The notes below the pieces were generated by a model. It searched no databases. It worked only from the letters and a program-made list of their open reading frames with translations, and was not told the DNA's origin. The translations under genes and the position numbers were made by a program. 64,000 nucleotides of DNA from Pempheris klunzingeri (Eukaryota; Chordata; Actinopteri; Acropomatiformes; Pempheridae), in the NCBI RefSeq assembly GCF_042242105.1, contig NC_092022.1, forward strand, positions 11,342,001-11,406,000, given 5' to 3'. Below are positions 1 through 12,456 of this stretch, piece after piece. Each line of letters opens with the position of its first letter. The stretch's first letter is position 1.

Positions 1-1025
1 GACTTGCTTTATTATTTTAGTGTTTTTGTCCTTATCTTCACCATAGATTTATTCTTGATCTCAGATTCCTCGTCGCCTGCAGTTTTCCTGAGAATCCCAC
101 TCATAGAACAAAACGTACCCGCCTGCACACCCAGCTTCTCCCACAGCGTGTCTGTTTTCTAATTCGCGTACTCCTTTTGTTTTCTTAGTATGTAGTCTTG
201 TTTGAAATGCTCAGGAAGAATTTCTTTACCTCAGAAATATAAAATTAAAGAATGTATGTAATCTTAGGGTCTTAGTAGAGATTGGCGCAAAGCGAGATAA
301 AGGAGCGAGGAGAAACCTGACAGTCTTGTAATACCCACTACAACTGGGCTTTTACCTCGGGAGAGAAACTTGAATATGCTACAAAGAGTAACATTGAATG
401 TAATTCAGGTATTTCAAAGGATATTTGATGCCATAAATCCATGTATTATTATATATGAATATATAAATACATTTTCTTTTCTGTTCTTTTACCCTTTATT
501 TTTTATTGTAGTCTATGGTGGAGTGATGATTGTCTTCAAGAAATGCTATGTAGAAAACAGAAAATATTGCTTTTTTTTGTTGGACAAACTGCCTGCAAAT
601 ATTCTTGTTTACATATCCTGTATATGCATGTCTGCTTTTTATAGTTTGGCTGTAAAATACCATTTTGAAAATGTAAATATAACGCACACAATCATACACG
701 GTGAACATCTGAGCACAAAATACCTTCCAAAAAGACAACGAACAAAAACACAGATGCAAAAAAATAAAGAATAAATTGCCGTTATATGTAGCTTTCAGCA
801 AATCCCAAAGTTTAGAAATTCACAGCCAATGTGTACATATTGCAGATGAACCCAACATGTAGACAATCCAGACAAATCTGCCCTTTTCCAGCAGTCACAC
901 AGCTCTGTTTTAACAAGCTGGAAAAACCTGGTCACTGGACTGCAGGTACAGAGGTTGCACTGTTGCCATGGTCCTAAGGAGGTATAAACAGAATGATGTA
1001 ATATTTCCTACCGCCCTTTCCCCCC

Positions 1026-1052
1026 TCTATCCCTCCCTCCCTCCCTCCCTCC
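1026..1052. repeat. (CCCT)n pyrimidine microsatellite
   Basis: Repeated CCCT units in a pyrimidine-rich stretch of about 80 bp. Confidence 0.85.
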
Positions 1053-4000
1053 TTCCTCGTCATTATTTTTCTCTTTTTCTCTCTCCCCAATGCAATCTCA
1101 TTAGATTGGATTGCCCCCTGGCCACGAACCCCAGTGGCCATGTGGCGCGGTATCCTCCCCCCACACCCCCACCACCTCACCCTTCCCTTATACCGATTCC
1201 TCTGGAGTGGAAGTGGTCTGATTGATGTCCAGCAACCCTATATCACAGTGCAGCCGTCCCTCTCCAGCTGGTGGCTTCAGTCATGCCATACAGCCAGATC
1301 AATCAGAGTGACCCCCGCTGTGCATACTGATCACTGTCTCACAAACCCAAAACACAAATTACAGAACAATCCCTGCCCCAAGCGGCACGGTCTAGAGAAC
1401 GCTAGCGATTATTCACAGGTAATTACAGAAAAGAGGTGATAATGATGTCTTAGAGGTACAAATACTTACAGTGTTTTGATTTGTTGTTCCCGCTACTCCC
1501 AACAGTTTGTCCAACAAAACAAGCTTTTATTTTTTAAATTTTTTTGCTCTGTTATCGCGGTAACGTTGTTCTTGGTTATTGTACATTTTCTGTAACCATT
1601 TCTACCTCATTTTTGCGGCATATTGTACATGAAAGTATTTATTTCATGTCTTTTTTGATGTCTGTTTTAAAAATGATAATAATGTTCTTGAACTGTAATG
1701 GTCTACCTCAGAAAAGACTGTATTTTAAGAGAAGAGTATCACACAATAATAAACAGAATTTGTCAATATTGCACTGCGGTTATTACTTTGATTTTTTTTT
1801 TTCCTCTGATTTCAGCAGTTAAGAGACTGCAATTGACCAGAGTGCAGAAATTACATGATGGTGGTGCTTACCTTCTGTTTCTGAGTCTGTACCCTGACTT
1901 GACCCCAGTGTTAAGGTCAGCACGGTTACTTAAACTGATTGCTAAATTACTTAATGTAGAAACACAAAAAACTACATCACGAGGTTTAGGATTAGTTGTA
2001 ACATCAGCATGCATTGACTTCACACTTTAGCCTGTGTAATCAGCACTACACTGTACGTGTTTCGTGAGTCTGCGTGCACATAATTTTGCCGGCCTGCATG
2101 TGCGTGTGTTTTTATGTGTGTGTTTCCGAGTCCGGAGCAGCAACAGAAGCAGAGCTGGTCCACCCCTGAGGCTTCAGACCCAGCACCAGAGCACAGAGGT
2201 CCTTCATCCCTGTCACTGTCTGTAAACAACAGCTCGTCCCAGCGGCCTGCCCTGTGCTATTCCTGGCCTTTCCTGACATCTTTCAAAGTCTCAAAACTAA
2301 CTGAGAGAAAAAGTAAATCTGAGCAACTCTGTGCAAAGAAGTGAAAGTTTAGTCAAAGCCTGAAACAAGATCCGTTGCTCCGCAGTTATGGATAGTGGTG
2401 TCAAAGCTGTGCTTGAAACATCTGTGACTGAATCCCAGAAGAACAGTGGTGCTGGTGCCGTTGATGACAGAGTAATTAATTGTCTAATAATGATGCATAG
2501 CTCTGTTATAAGCACAACCTTGTTCAGCGACTGCCCTTCATCCCATGATGAAGGATAATCGTTTCTGCAGCTGTTTAAAAATTATTTCCTATCTTTTCCT
2601 GTCACAAAACTCACTAACATAATCCACAGAACAACCTTGCAAAGGTAGAATAGACCATGTGGAAATGTGACATTGGTGTAGGAGGAGAGGCCGATTTACA
2701 TTTTACCTACTAATTTCACTCTACAGGTATGACAGGTTGTGACAAGTGAACAATCTAGTATTGATTATCCTAATATTTGTACATGCAGCAGTCACATAGT
2801 TGTGAATACTTCACCTCCACAGTGTGATAGCATTGCTGTAAGAGAATTGGTGATCATTTCAAGAGCCTTCCTGTGATTCAGTTGCCATCGAGTAAGCAAC
2901 TGAAAACCAGTTTGTCCTTTTTTGTCCTGACTGATTCCTGTCCTCCCGGAAGTCAATCATTTTCTTCTCCCTGCTGATTGGAGGTAATTAGGCGAGCAGA
3001 GTTTGTAATTGGATAATAAAAGATGCTGATGAGCTGCTGTCCTATTTACTCATACTTAGGCAGTGAATAGCAGGACGCAGCTCGGCCACGCTCTCCTCAC
3101 TGAGATACAGCTCTAATAAAAAGTGATATTGAAAGCACAGTTCATGATAATAGGTAATAAAGTTATACGTGTTAATTATCAGAATAATTGCCTTTTTTAT
3201 AGTTGAGTCTATAATAGCTGAGAGTGGGAATAATTGGCCTTATAATACATTTTATATAATCTGATCATGTTTGTACTTTTAATAGAAACAAAAGGTTTTA
3301 CACATTGTACTGATGGAGACATTTATGACTGTTTTGCTCTGTTGATGATATTTTGGTTGTTTCACTTGATGTCACCTGTAAGCAGTTTTAGCAACATGTG
3401 ATTGAAGGCTAATTTTTCAGCATGCACTCAACTTGAATATATACATTTTTTTACGGCAGCTTCTGCGTGCACTTCATTCAGAGGTTCCTTGACAAAAACT
3501 TGAAAGTTATTTATGGTAACAACCTTCATGAAAAGAAAAAAAAGGTCATTCTCTGAATCTCATCACACTCAGAAACACTCCTCGTCTCTACCTTTGCCGT
3601 CCTGCTGGCCTTCCATTGTCCAGGCCTTGATACTGACAAGGTTGACATCAGAGGAGAGCTCTGACACCGGGTGAGTTAGGACAGCCAGCTGTTAGCAATC
3701 AAGTCTATTTTGAAGTCAGGGACACACGGACCCCCAGGGCCAAAGCAGCAACTAGCCCAACCCCTCGCCCCCAAACCAGCCTGCAACCTCAGAGCCCCCT
3801 GGTACCACAGATAACCGGCACAGCTGTATTGGTTCCAGATGTTGCAAGGCTGCAGGAAGGGCCCTTTACCTAAAAGGACCCCAAAAATGATGACAGCCCT
3901 GTGTAGAGAGTGGTAATGCAGCAAACAATAACCCAAACTCTGAGTTTTATTATGTGTTTCATCACCAAATCTGCAATCAACAGACGGCTAAATAGCTAAA

Positions 4001-5184
4001 AAAAAAAAGTTGATCCATCTATTTTCAAGTTCTAAATAACATTTATTGAGCTGAAATGTTTCACATACTATTTTCAAACTCTTGTCCTTGACAGAGGAGG
4101 AGCTGCATAATGTGACAGAGAAAACAACCACTGCAGACTGCTTTTAGGGAATGGGATCAATGTCGTTTAACATTAGATATCGGCTCTTTCCTGGACGGAG
4201 TAGCTGTCATCACAAATATCGGCCTGAATACTAAAGAGTCTGATCTTAACGGTAACTGGGTCTGAGTCCATCAGCCCTGCAGTATTTGGCAGTTTTTGAA
4301 CACAGTAGCAAGAGCTAAGGAGATAACATGGAAAGACTGAATCACGATTACCACGTGAAGTCTGCAGCTTGATGCCAGATAAGTAAGCCAATCTGAAATG
4401 TAGATCAAGTGAAGGGAAAAAAATGGCACAATGCTCTTTTGAAGGAAATGATCACATCTTTGCAGCTGCATTGTTTCTGTGTTGGACAGGTCAATCAAAA
4501 TTCACAGGAAATTGGGTTTGACAGGTGGAATGTCCTGGTGAAATGCCCTGGCCTTTCCCCCTCTCACATGACTAAAATGTGATCACTAAATAAATAAACA
4601 GTATATAGTTTAATATAAGAGAATAAACAGGTTTCTCTTGAAAGCCAGAAAAGTCCCTTGCAGCAGAATCTGAAGCTGACATAAACGGATGAAAGGGTTA
4701 AGATGAAATTCTCCTGCAAAGTTTGATCCATGTAGACTCGTCTGCTATGATGGAACATAATTTCAAACAGACCAGTGAGCCCACTGAAGACAGGTGGGTT
4801 TTATGCAGGTCTTTACCTCCCTCATGTGGCCAATTTAAGAAAATGTAAAAACCAGATGAGGATCCACTCAGATTAGACCGCAACAGATAAAGCTACAATG
4901 AGCTGATTTTTTTGTTTTTGGTATTTATTTTGACATTAAAGTTAACCAGAATTGATTTAGCCAAAGTATTATATTGGACTCAGGACGTGCAGTGCTCACA
5001 AATAGGAAACAGTATTTAATCTAGTGTGTTGGATCTAAAGATTACCAGATGTAATATGACAATGAAACAGGGTTTTAAAGATTTGCAAAGTTATAAACAG
5101 CCACAAAATACCTGTAAAATGAACAGAATCACAAGTTTATAAACTTCAGACAGCAAAACTGAACTGTGACATATTAAACACATC

Positions 5185-5203
5185 AACGCCCCCTGGTGGC
5201 TCC
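5185..5203 (-). promoter_or_regulatory. CTCF-like motif, reverse orientation
   Basis: Reverse complement GGAGCCACCAGGGGGCGTT is close to the CTCF consensus. It lies about 2 kb upstream of the presumed stat6 promoter. Confidence 0.5.
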
Positions 5204-6939
5204 TTTGAGGAAACACTGAAAAATTCCATTCATTTCTGTTCCACATGAAAATGAAACATATGTCCCTTATATGCACAACATGAAATATATAATTTATACA
5301 AAAGCATCCTAATATAAAGAACAAACATACTGTCCACTACAGGTAGTGTGTTACATGTCTCACATGCAATGATCATATCCAATTCTTTTTTCTTTATGTC
5401 AACATGTGAGTTCATACAGTGTATAATAAACAAACATACTGAATCTGTCGACGCATATGAGGTAACATAGTGAATTTATTGCTATGTACGCTGACATATG
5501 TGGTCTTGTGGGCAAACTCTAATAACATTTATATGTTATAATAGCACATACTTAACTAGGAGTGTTTCTAGATACTCCCATTTTCTCCTTCATGTTAACA
5601 TACTAATGCAGTACTTGTAAACATATTGGATAACGTTTACCACAACGTTACCACAGTGTGAATATTTCATGCAATTTTTTTTTTTAGATGCAAAAAAGTA
5701 AAATTACAGGTGTTGTAAAATGTACCTCAATGTCATAGAGACTTTTTTATTTTCAAGTTTACATAAGCTGCATTTTAATGTTTTAATTGGATCAGGTTTC
5801 ACCATTTTATATTGCCAGGAGTGATATAATCTACAGCAGTACATCAACATTTATATTTCTTATGATAATATCAGTGTTAAAGAGTAAAAACCACAAGTGC
5901 TCTGTTGCTACACCTCATAATATTTCTCTGCTCTCATGTGTTCTTCTGCTTTTAGGCAGCCCTGTGTAGCTACAGTATAATGTCAATATAAATCCAAAAC
6001 CCACATATATAATTAATGATATAATGTAATATGTGAACACGTTGTCAGAACAGTTGTATGTTCACAAAGCTTTGGTGCATAACAAATTATGGAGTGCGTC
6101 ATCCTGTGCAGTCCTTTCATACAGTATTTTGATAGAATGGCAGCTGTGGTACACAGCTTGTGTCCACATCCCTCATTTAAGTACAAGCAGCATCACCACA
6201 ATATATAATTACTCCATTAAAAGTAAAAAATCAAAATGTCAGTAAAAGAGCAGAAAAGCTCCCGACACTGTTGTATGCATACATACATACATTTGTATCT
6301 CAAAATTGTACTACAGTGCAGTATTTGATGAAATGTAAAAGCTGCACAAGAGGCACCTTATAACGCTCTAAGAAAAAAAAAAGTCAAACCACGGTCTCCT
6401 ACTCTTTCAAACTGCTCGAGGTCGCAGAAAAGGTAAAACAAATCCCGAGTATTGATGAATTCGATTAATTGAGGGAGTTGATTTTCCGACAGTGGGTGCC
6501 GTTGAGAGTATGTCTGACTTGAAGGCAGTGCCATCTGCAGATATGGTATCGTGTGTCTCAGAAGAGCGTTACTGGAAGTTACAGCATAGATCTGGTGAAA
6601 TGACTCAACATTACTCCGCCTACGTTTGCTTCAGTGGAAGTTTACCAAGCTCACAGGACTGTTGTAGTTTCTGCTCGAAAGGCGGCGCATAAATGCACAA
6701 GTGCGCTCTAGTTATGGCTATTTTCGGTCTTGTTTCAGTCTTGTGACATTACCAGAGTGCAGATGCGAGGCCAGGGCCACACAGGGCGCACAGCTGGGGG
6801 AAATATTGCAGTTTATCCTGCATGCGCAGACTGTAAACAGTGTCCTATTGCTTAACAGCACAACTGCTGCTTTCCTGGATGTTTCATACTTGTGTGAACT
6901 TGAACGTGAGCACAGGAAATAAAGCGCGCTCTTGCGTTA

Positions 6940-7242
6940 CTGGCACACGCACGCACGCACGCACGCACGCACACACAACGTGCGCAACAGGGAAGTGAGC
7001 CTAACCTAGTTTATGCCTTGGTGACAGTTGCTCGGTGCTCAAAGTTGATCTCTCCTCGGTTAAAACGAAGGTATCTGAAGTTTTCTTTTTTTTTTTTTTT
7101 TAGGGAAGCGTCCACGTTAAATTGAGTAATGGAAGCAGGAAATGCTCAGTAGGATATATTCGGACTGTCGGAGTACTCATGAGACAGAAGAGGAGGAAGA
7201 GGACATAACCGATTTTCAATGTTTTCTATGATTTAAGTGAAG
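6940..7242 (+). promoter_or_regulatory. stat6: Putative stat6 promoter and non-coding exon 1
   Basis: From about 6.4 to 7.24 kb the sequence is richer in GC and CpG than its AT-rich surroundings. It ends in a strong splice donor (AAG, then gtgagt, at 7242/7243). The next acceptor in register is at 12444, 12 nt before the stat6 ATG, so a 5' UTR intron of about 5.2 kb is implied. No TATA box is evident, and the transcription start is not visible. This is inference from splice signals and base composition only. Confidence 0.35.
6944..6977. repeat. (ACGC)n microsatellite at the stat6 promoter
   Basis: About seven ACGC units pass into ACAC, directly before the putative non-coding exon 1. Alternating purine-pyrimidine sequence of this kind can adopt Z-DNA. 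Confidence 0.9.
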
Positions 7243-7952
7243 GTGAGTGTCACTGTTGTTTGTTTTACTGTCACACAGTGGGACCTGAAGCTGATAAGAC
7301 CTTGTCAGATGTATGAACGGTGGCTTATAGAGGAGGTGTTTGCTTCTGTCATGCTTTGGTTTACGTGACAGGCTGTTGTGCATGTTTTCCTCGGCCTGAA
7401 ACACAATGTCATGTGTCCTTCTATATAAACCTTTAAAGTGATTGTATCCAGCAGTTTTCACCAGTTGCGCTTTTAATCGTTGTCTCGTGTTTTATATAAT
7501 GTGTGACAGGGATTATGTGTTGAGGCAGCGAAAATGTTTTCTTTATCAGCTAGTCAGTCCCTCCCTTCATGCCCCAATAGACGCGGTGTTTCACGTCAAC
7601 TGAGCTGTTCCTAGAAACCCTGGTCAGTTTAGTTCTGTTTATGTGGCATGAAGCCGTTCACTGATGGGATTCATTAGATTTTAACTTTGTTCATATCATA
7701 GTAGTAGCTCCCCAAATAATATTCAATGAATATCATACACGATCCAGGTCATTTCCTACTTTGCCATTCAGTATATACTGGTGTAAGTATTTTTGAGGCG
7801 TGTGGCTGCACTGCTCTCCAATGTGAGGGTGTAACTAACACATGAGGGGCAGATTAGACAGCTGTGACCGTCCCCTGTGTGCAGATGTCATCCAACAGAA
7901 TCAGAGATATGAAGCCCCTCCAGATTTCACAGAGCCAACATTAAGGAAACAT

Positions 7953-10640
7953 TAGGCAAGGTGCATTTATTTGTATAGCACCTTTCAGACACAAGGCAAT
8001 TCAAAGTGCTTCACATGGACATAAAACACAATGAAAACCACACACCGAAACATTAAATGACATGTAAAAGATCATAAAAGCATGTCGATAGATGTGGACA
8101 AATTAAAAGAAGTTATGTGCTTGGTCTGATTATTGGAACGCTGAGTAGACCAGCAGCAGGTGACCTGAGGGGTCTGGACGCCTCAGACCTTACAAGTAAG
8201 TCAGTTATGTATTTGGGTCCAAGACCATTTATTGCTTTGTAAGCAAGTAATAGGATTTAAGAATTGGTGTGATGTGCACCAACTTCTTGGTGTCAGTGAG
8301 GACTCTGGCAGCTGCATTCTGGACAAGCTGCAGTTGTCTAATTGATTTTTTATTAATACCCGTAAAGACACTATTGCAATAGTCTAGCCTGCTGAAGATT
8401 AATGCGTGAATAAATTAGTTTAGACAAACATCTTGGTCCATTATTACACCAAGATTTCTGGCTTGATGAGTTGGCTTTAATTTCATGGAGTCAAGATGAG
8501 CGCTGACTTTTAATCTTTAGTGTTTGGGGTCAAAAACAATTATTTCAGTTTTATCTGTGTTTGGTTGTAGGAAATTCTGGCACATCCACTCATTGATGAG
8601 GTTGATACATTTGTTTAGCAAATGTAAGGGACAGTAGTCATGCGGAGACACTGTTACGTAGAGTTGTGTGTCCTTTGCATAGGTATGATACGAGATGGTG
8701 TAAGATTCAATGATCTGAGCAAGGGGAAGCATACAAACGTTAAAAAGAAGAGGTCCAAGAATGGACCCTTGAGGTACCCCACATGCTATTTTTGTTCGCT
8801 CAGATTTAAAATGACCAATTAACACAAAGTAGTCCCTATCCTTTAAGTAAGATTTGAACCAGTTTAACATGGTGCCAGACAGTCCCACCCACTTTTCTAA
8901 TCTGTCCAGCAGTATTTCATGGTCGACAGTATCAAATGCAGCACTGAGATCCAATAAAATTAGAAGAATTAGATGCGTCATTACTCAGCTTTCCCAGAAA
9001 AGGCAAGTTTGATAAGTCTGTAGTTATTTATCACTGAAGCATCTTGATTAGACTTTTTCAAGAGAGGCATAATAACTGCTGTCTTCAGGGCCATGAAGAG
9101 AACTGTTGACAATTTGCAATATATCTGATGGTAAGCAGTTAAAAACATCTCTAAAAAACGGTTGTAGGCAAGCTATCAAGGCAACACGTAGTGGGTCTAA
9201 GATTACACACAATGTCTGTCAAGGCTGCACAATTTACAGAGTGAAAAAGTATCAACTTAAAAGAAGTGGTTTTACATAGAGGCACAGGTGACGTACAGGT
9301 TTTGCCCAGAGACGAATTACAGATTTTCTGTCTGATCTTTTCTATTTTCTCTGTAAAAAAGGATGCAAAGTCATTGCATGATTTGGCGGATAACAGTTCA
9401 GGGGGAACTGACACTGAGGGGTTTGTTAGTCTGTCAACGACAGTAAATAAAGTGCATGCGTTGCTGTTATTTTTGTTAATAATCTCAGAGAAAAAAAGAT
9501 AGCCTTACCCTTTTTAATTCAAAGTTGTAAATGTGAAGTTTTAAAAATATCATAGTGAACCTAATGAAGTTTGGTTTTACGCTCTCTGTTATGCGTTTTC
9601 ACCAGTGTGGCATTCCCCCATGGTGCTTTCCTCTTACCAGAGACCACTTTAGTCTTTAAGTGGGCAATGTCATCTGAAATATTTGTTACATTAAAATTGA
9701 AACTGTCAACAAAGTCACTGACGGAAAATGAAGGTAGAGCTGGTGTGGATGTAAAGGCCTGGGTGAATAATTGGAATGGTCATTTCAAAGAAAGCACGGT
9801 AGTGAACGGAGAGGGCAACATCAGTCACTACAACCTCAGAGATGAGTAGGCCTTTGGACATAATTACGTTTAAGTTATGTCCCTTATTGTGTATTGACTC
9901 TGATACATGCTGAGAGAGTTCAAAGTAGTTAGAAGTGTGCACTCAGCTGGAGTGCAACATATTCAAAGGAGGCAAATTTTCCATATGAGAACTGTTTGCA
10001 TTGGTAAGTATTGTTAAATTAAGTGGCTACTCCTCGTCCTTTCTTAAATACTCTAGCCTGACTGATAAAATGGAAGTTTGAGGGAGCTGATTCAATAAGG
10101 GCTGCTGCACTGTTCAGACTGGTGTGGATGAGGAGTAACGATGGAGGTTAGTCAGCATGAGGGAGAGTGACAGATGGAGTAGAAAGAGTTGTCAGTTAGA
10201 ATGTGTAAGCCAAGGCCATTTGTGTGGATGCCATCCTGACGGAAAAAAGCTGGATGATGAGTGGAGGAATGGGAGCATGAATAAACTGACCATTGACCAT
10301 GAGAGAGTCCAGAAGTCCGATGAAGTTCAGAGGTCTGACTGGGAATGTCATTAAATTCTATGTGAAGGACAAAGTTTTGGGCTTTTCGGTGCTTGCCCAG
10401 GATTGTGGGAATCTTTCCTATGGCATCAGTAACTTTAGAGTGTGTTCAAATGTTGATGTAACAAAACCTAAGAATCTGTAGGATGTGGGGACCACAGAGG
10501 CGCTCCTGGGAGACAGATGAAAAGCCAAGTCTGCTGAGTGCGTCCTGTACAAACTGTATGATAAGAGCTCATATTGAGCAGCCACAGCTGGACTAACAAG
10601 CCACTCAGACAGATCGATCTCCTCTGCTTTCCACTACACA
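7953..10640 (-). mobile_element. Decayed L2/Maui-type non-LTR retrotransposon, antisense in stat6 intron 1
   Basis: Read on the minus strand, the pieces run in LINE order. An ORF1 remnant at about 10.2-10.4 kb contains FNDIPSQTSEL-like and DGIHTNGLG-like stretches reminiscent of the esterase-like ORF1 of L2/CR1 elements. An endonuclease remnant follows at about 9.7-10.05 kb (KFASFEYVALQL, then HNKGHNL and EVVVTDVALS). A pre-RT segment lies at 9151-9414 and the reverse transcriptase at 8517-8981. The 3' end at about 7.96-8.0 kb has the typical GAAAGGTGCTATACAAATAA tail. Stops, frameshifts and a deletion inside the endonuclease show that it is dead. The clade assignment rests on motif recognition. 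Confidence 0.85.
8517..8981 (-). pseudogene. LINE reverse transcriptase fragment
   Basis: A 154-codon open stretch carries RT motif A (LLDLSAAFDTVDH), the GVPQGSILGPLLF motif and the downstream NTDKTEIIVF motif of L2-type reverse transcriptases. The catalytic YADD box reads YAKD, so one of the paired aspartates needed for metal binding is lost. The frame is also cut off from the upstream endonuclease. It is a non-functional remnant within the L2 element and belongs to no host gene. Confidence 0.9.
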
Positions 10641-12456
10641 TGATCAAAACGAGAGGGGAAGTCTGATGCTTTCTCTTTCAATTCAAGTCATACCAAACAG
10701 AATGGTAGGAATCTACAAATGACAGATGATTGAAATCACTGTATAGACATATATGTTCATAAAAATCCACAATATTACCTGTGACACACATTTACACTGA
10801 AAACAAGAGAAAAACCATGATGGTAACTGTGTTAATTCATTTGTTAGTTGTAGAGGAGAGAAAGGCTGCTGGAGCCAAGCAACAGATGGATTGGGTTGTC
10901 AATGCTCTTTGGGTAATAACAGAAGATTTTAAACATGTGTTTCTGAATAGTGACCTGGCAGCTTGTGCTCTGTTCCCTTGAAACACTTTTGCAGAAGCCT
11001 GCATTTGGACATTCAACTGAGTGCCTTTCCCAACTCAAAAATCAAACGAATGGGGTCCCACTCCTCACCACCTCTAACTTTCTTTTGTTTCATTAGCTGC
11101 TCATTTAAATAGCCTCTCTGTCTCTGTCTCTGAGCCATTGCTCACAAGTCAGCAATTATCTGACTTTTGCTTGGAATAATCAGATTAGGGGCTACAAAGC
11201 TTTGTTTTGTTAATCTATGTAATATGAGTCTGTAAAATTGGAAAATAGTGGAAAATGCTCATTCCAATTGTGTCTTCAAATTACTTGCTGAACAGGCCAG
11301 AACAGAGAACACACCCGAAATATGTCCGTACGTACGTCCGTACATACGTACATTTGCCATGGCCTCTAAAGCCGGATATGAAACTGGCCAATTTCATAAA
11401 GCAGGTTATAAACTACACAGAAGAAAGTTTATTGCTATAAACCCAAACTGAATGCATTTGGAGACAGACCAGGACGACATTCCAGGCTGTGGTTCTATTC
11501 TTCACTCTGTGGTTGTTTACTGCTGTAGACTCCCGGTGTGGCTGCCTTTCTCCCTCCAAGTCGGAGTTGGCAGTGCATTGTCCAGAGTCTAATGTCGTAT
11601 CCCAACAATAACGTGTCAGAGGTCATTTGTGCTTCCTTTTTTTGACAGACAAGCAAAATAGCGGCACGTGCAATAAAACTTGTAAGCAGACTTCCCAAAA
11701 CTATTCTTTAAAGGGGGGATTTGTTCTCCCTGCAGTATCCTCATTACTGCTCAGATTTTTAGAGAGCTTCCTCGAAGAACACAGCCTCCTCTGCCCGACC
11801 TTAACTTAAAGTAAGTTTTTCCTTTAAAGCACGGTGGGAATGTTTGTGGCAGCGAAGGAATTGCCTTCAGATTAGATTACGACATCTGCTGGATCCACGT
11901 AAACAGCTTGTCTCACGCGGCCCCCCTCGCCTCAGTATGAAGCTGTAACAGTTATAAAAAGTTGCTCAATTTTGCGTACTAGATATCAGGACCTACTGTA
12001 AGAATTTCCCTTGTGCCATCATCTCTCTCCTCACCTTTTAAAAGTACAGTGTCTGAATTGGACATACTTTATAATGCTGCTGTTTAATTAAATCAACATG
12101 AACACCAACTCAGATCAAAAATGAAGGTTACATAATGACAGCGATATCCAGATGAAATGAAAATGAAACTCTACTATATATTTCTGAGTCATTTTTAAAA
12201 AAGATTTACGTTTTTGTGAAGAAAGAACGTTCTTTGGCCTTAGTGCCAACAGTACAAGAGACAAGAGATTTATACATTGTTAGGTTTGGTCTTTTCATGG
12301 AATTGGTTGAGAATAAGAAAAATACTGAGTAACAATGCGTCCAGTTCTTGGAAGCCTGCCATATTGGACCCTTTAAAGTCAGTGTGACTCTTGATCAAAA
12401 GACTGTGAATTCAAAAAATGTTGTCTGCACTCTGACTTGTGCAGCCCTGCTCGATC

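Larger units (their letters stand above)
1..6400. other. Upstream intergenic region
   Basis: AT-rich DNA with no supported exon. It holds a CCCT-type pyrimidine repeat at 1026-1052 and a GC-richer 260-bp patch at 3680-3940 that opens an 86-codon minus-strand frame of no recognised family. It also holds a strong reverse CTCF-like motif at 5.19 kb and a weaker one (GGTACCAGGGGGCT on the minus strand) near 3.8 kb. Confidence 0.55.

Noticed and set aside
3676-3936. 86-codon minus-strand frame in a GC-richer patch
   Set aside because: Protein not recognised, no splice partners. It may be part of an old repeat, but that cannot be supported.
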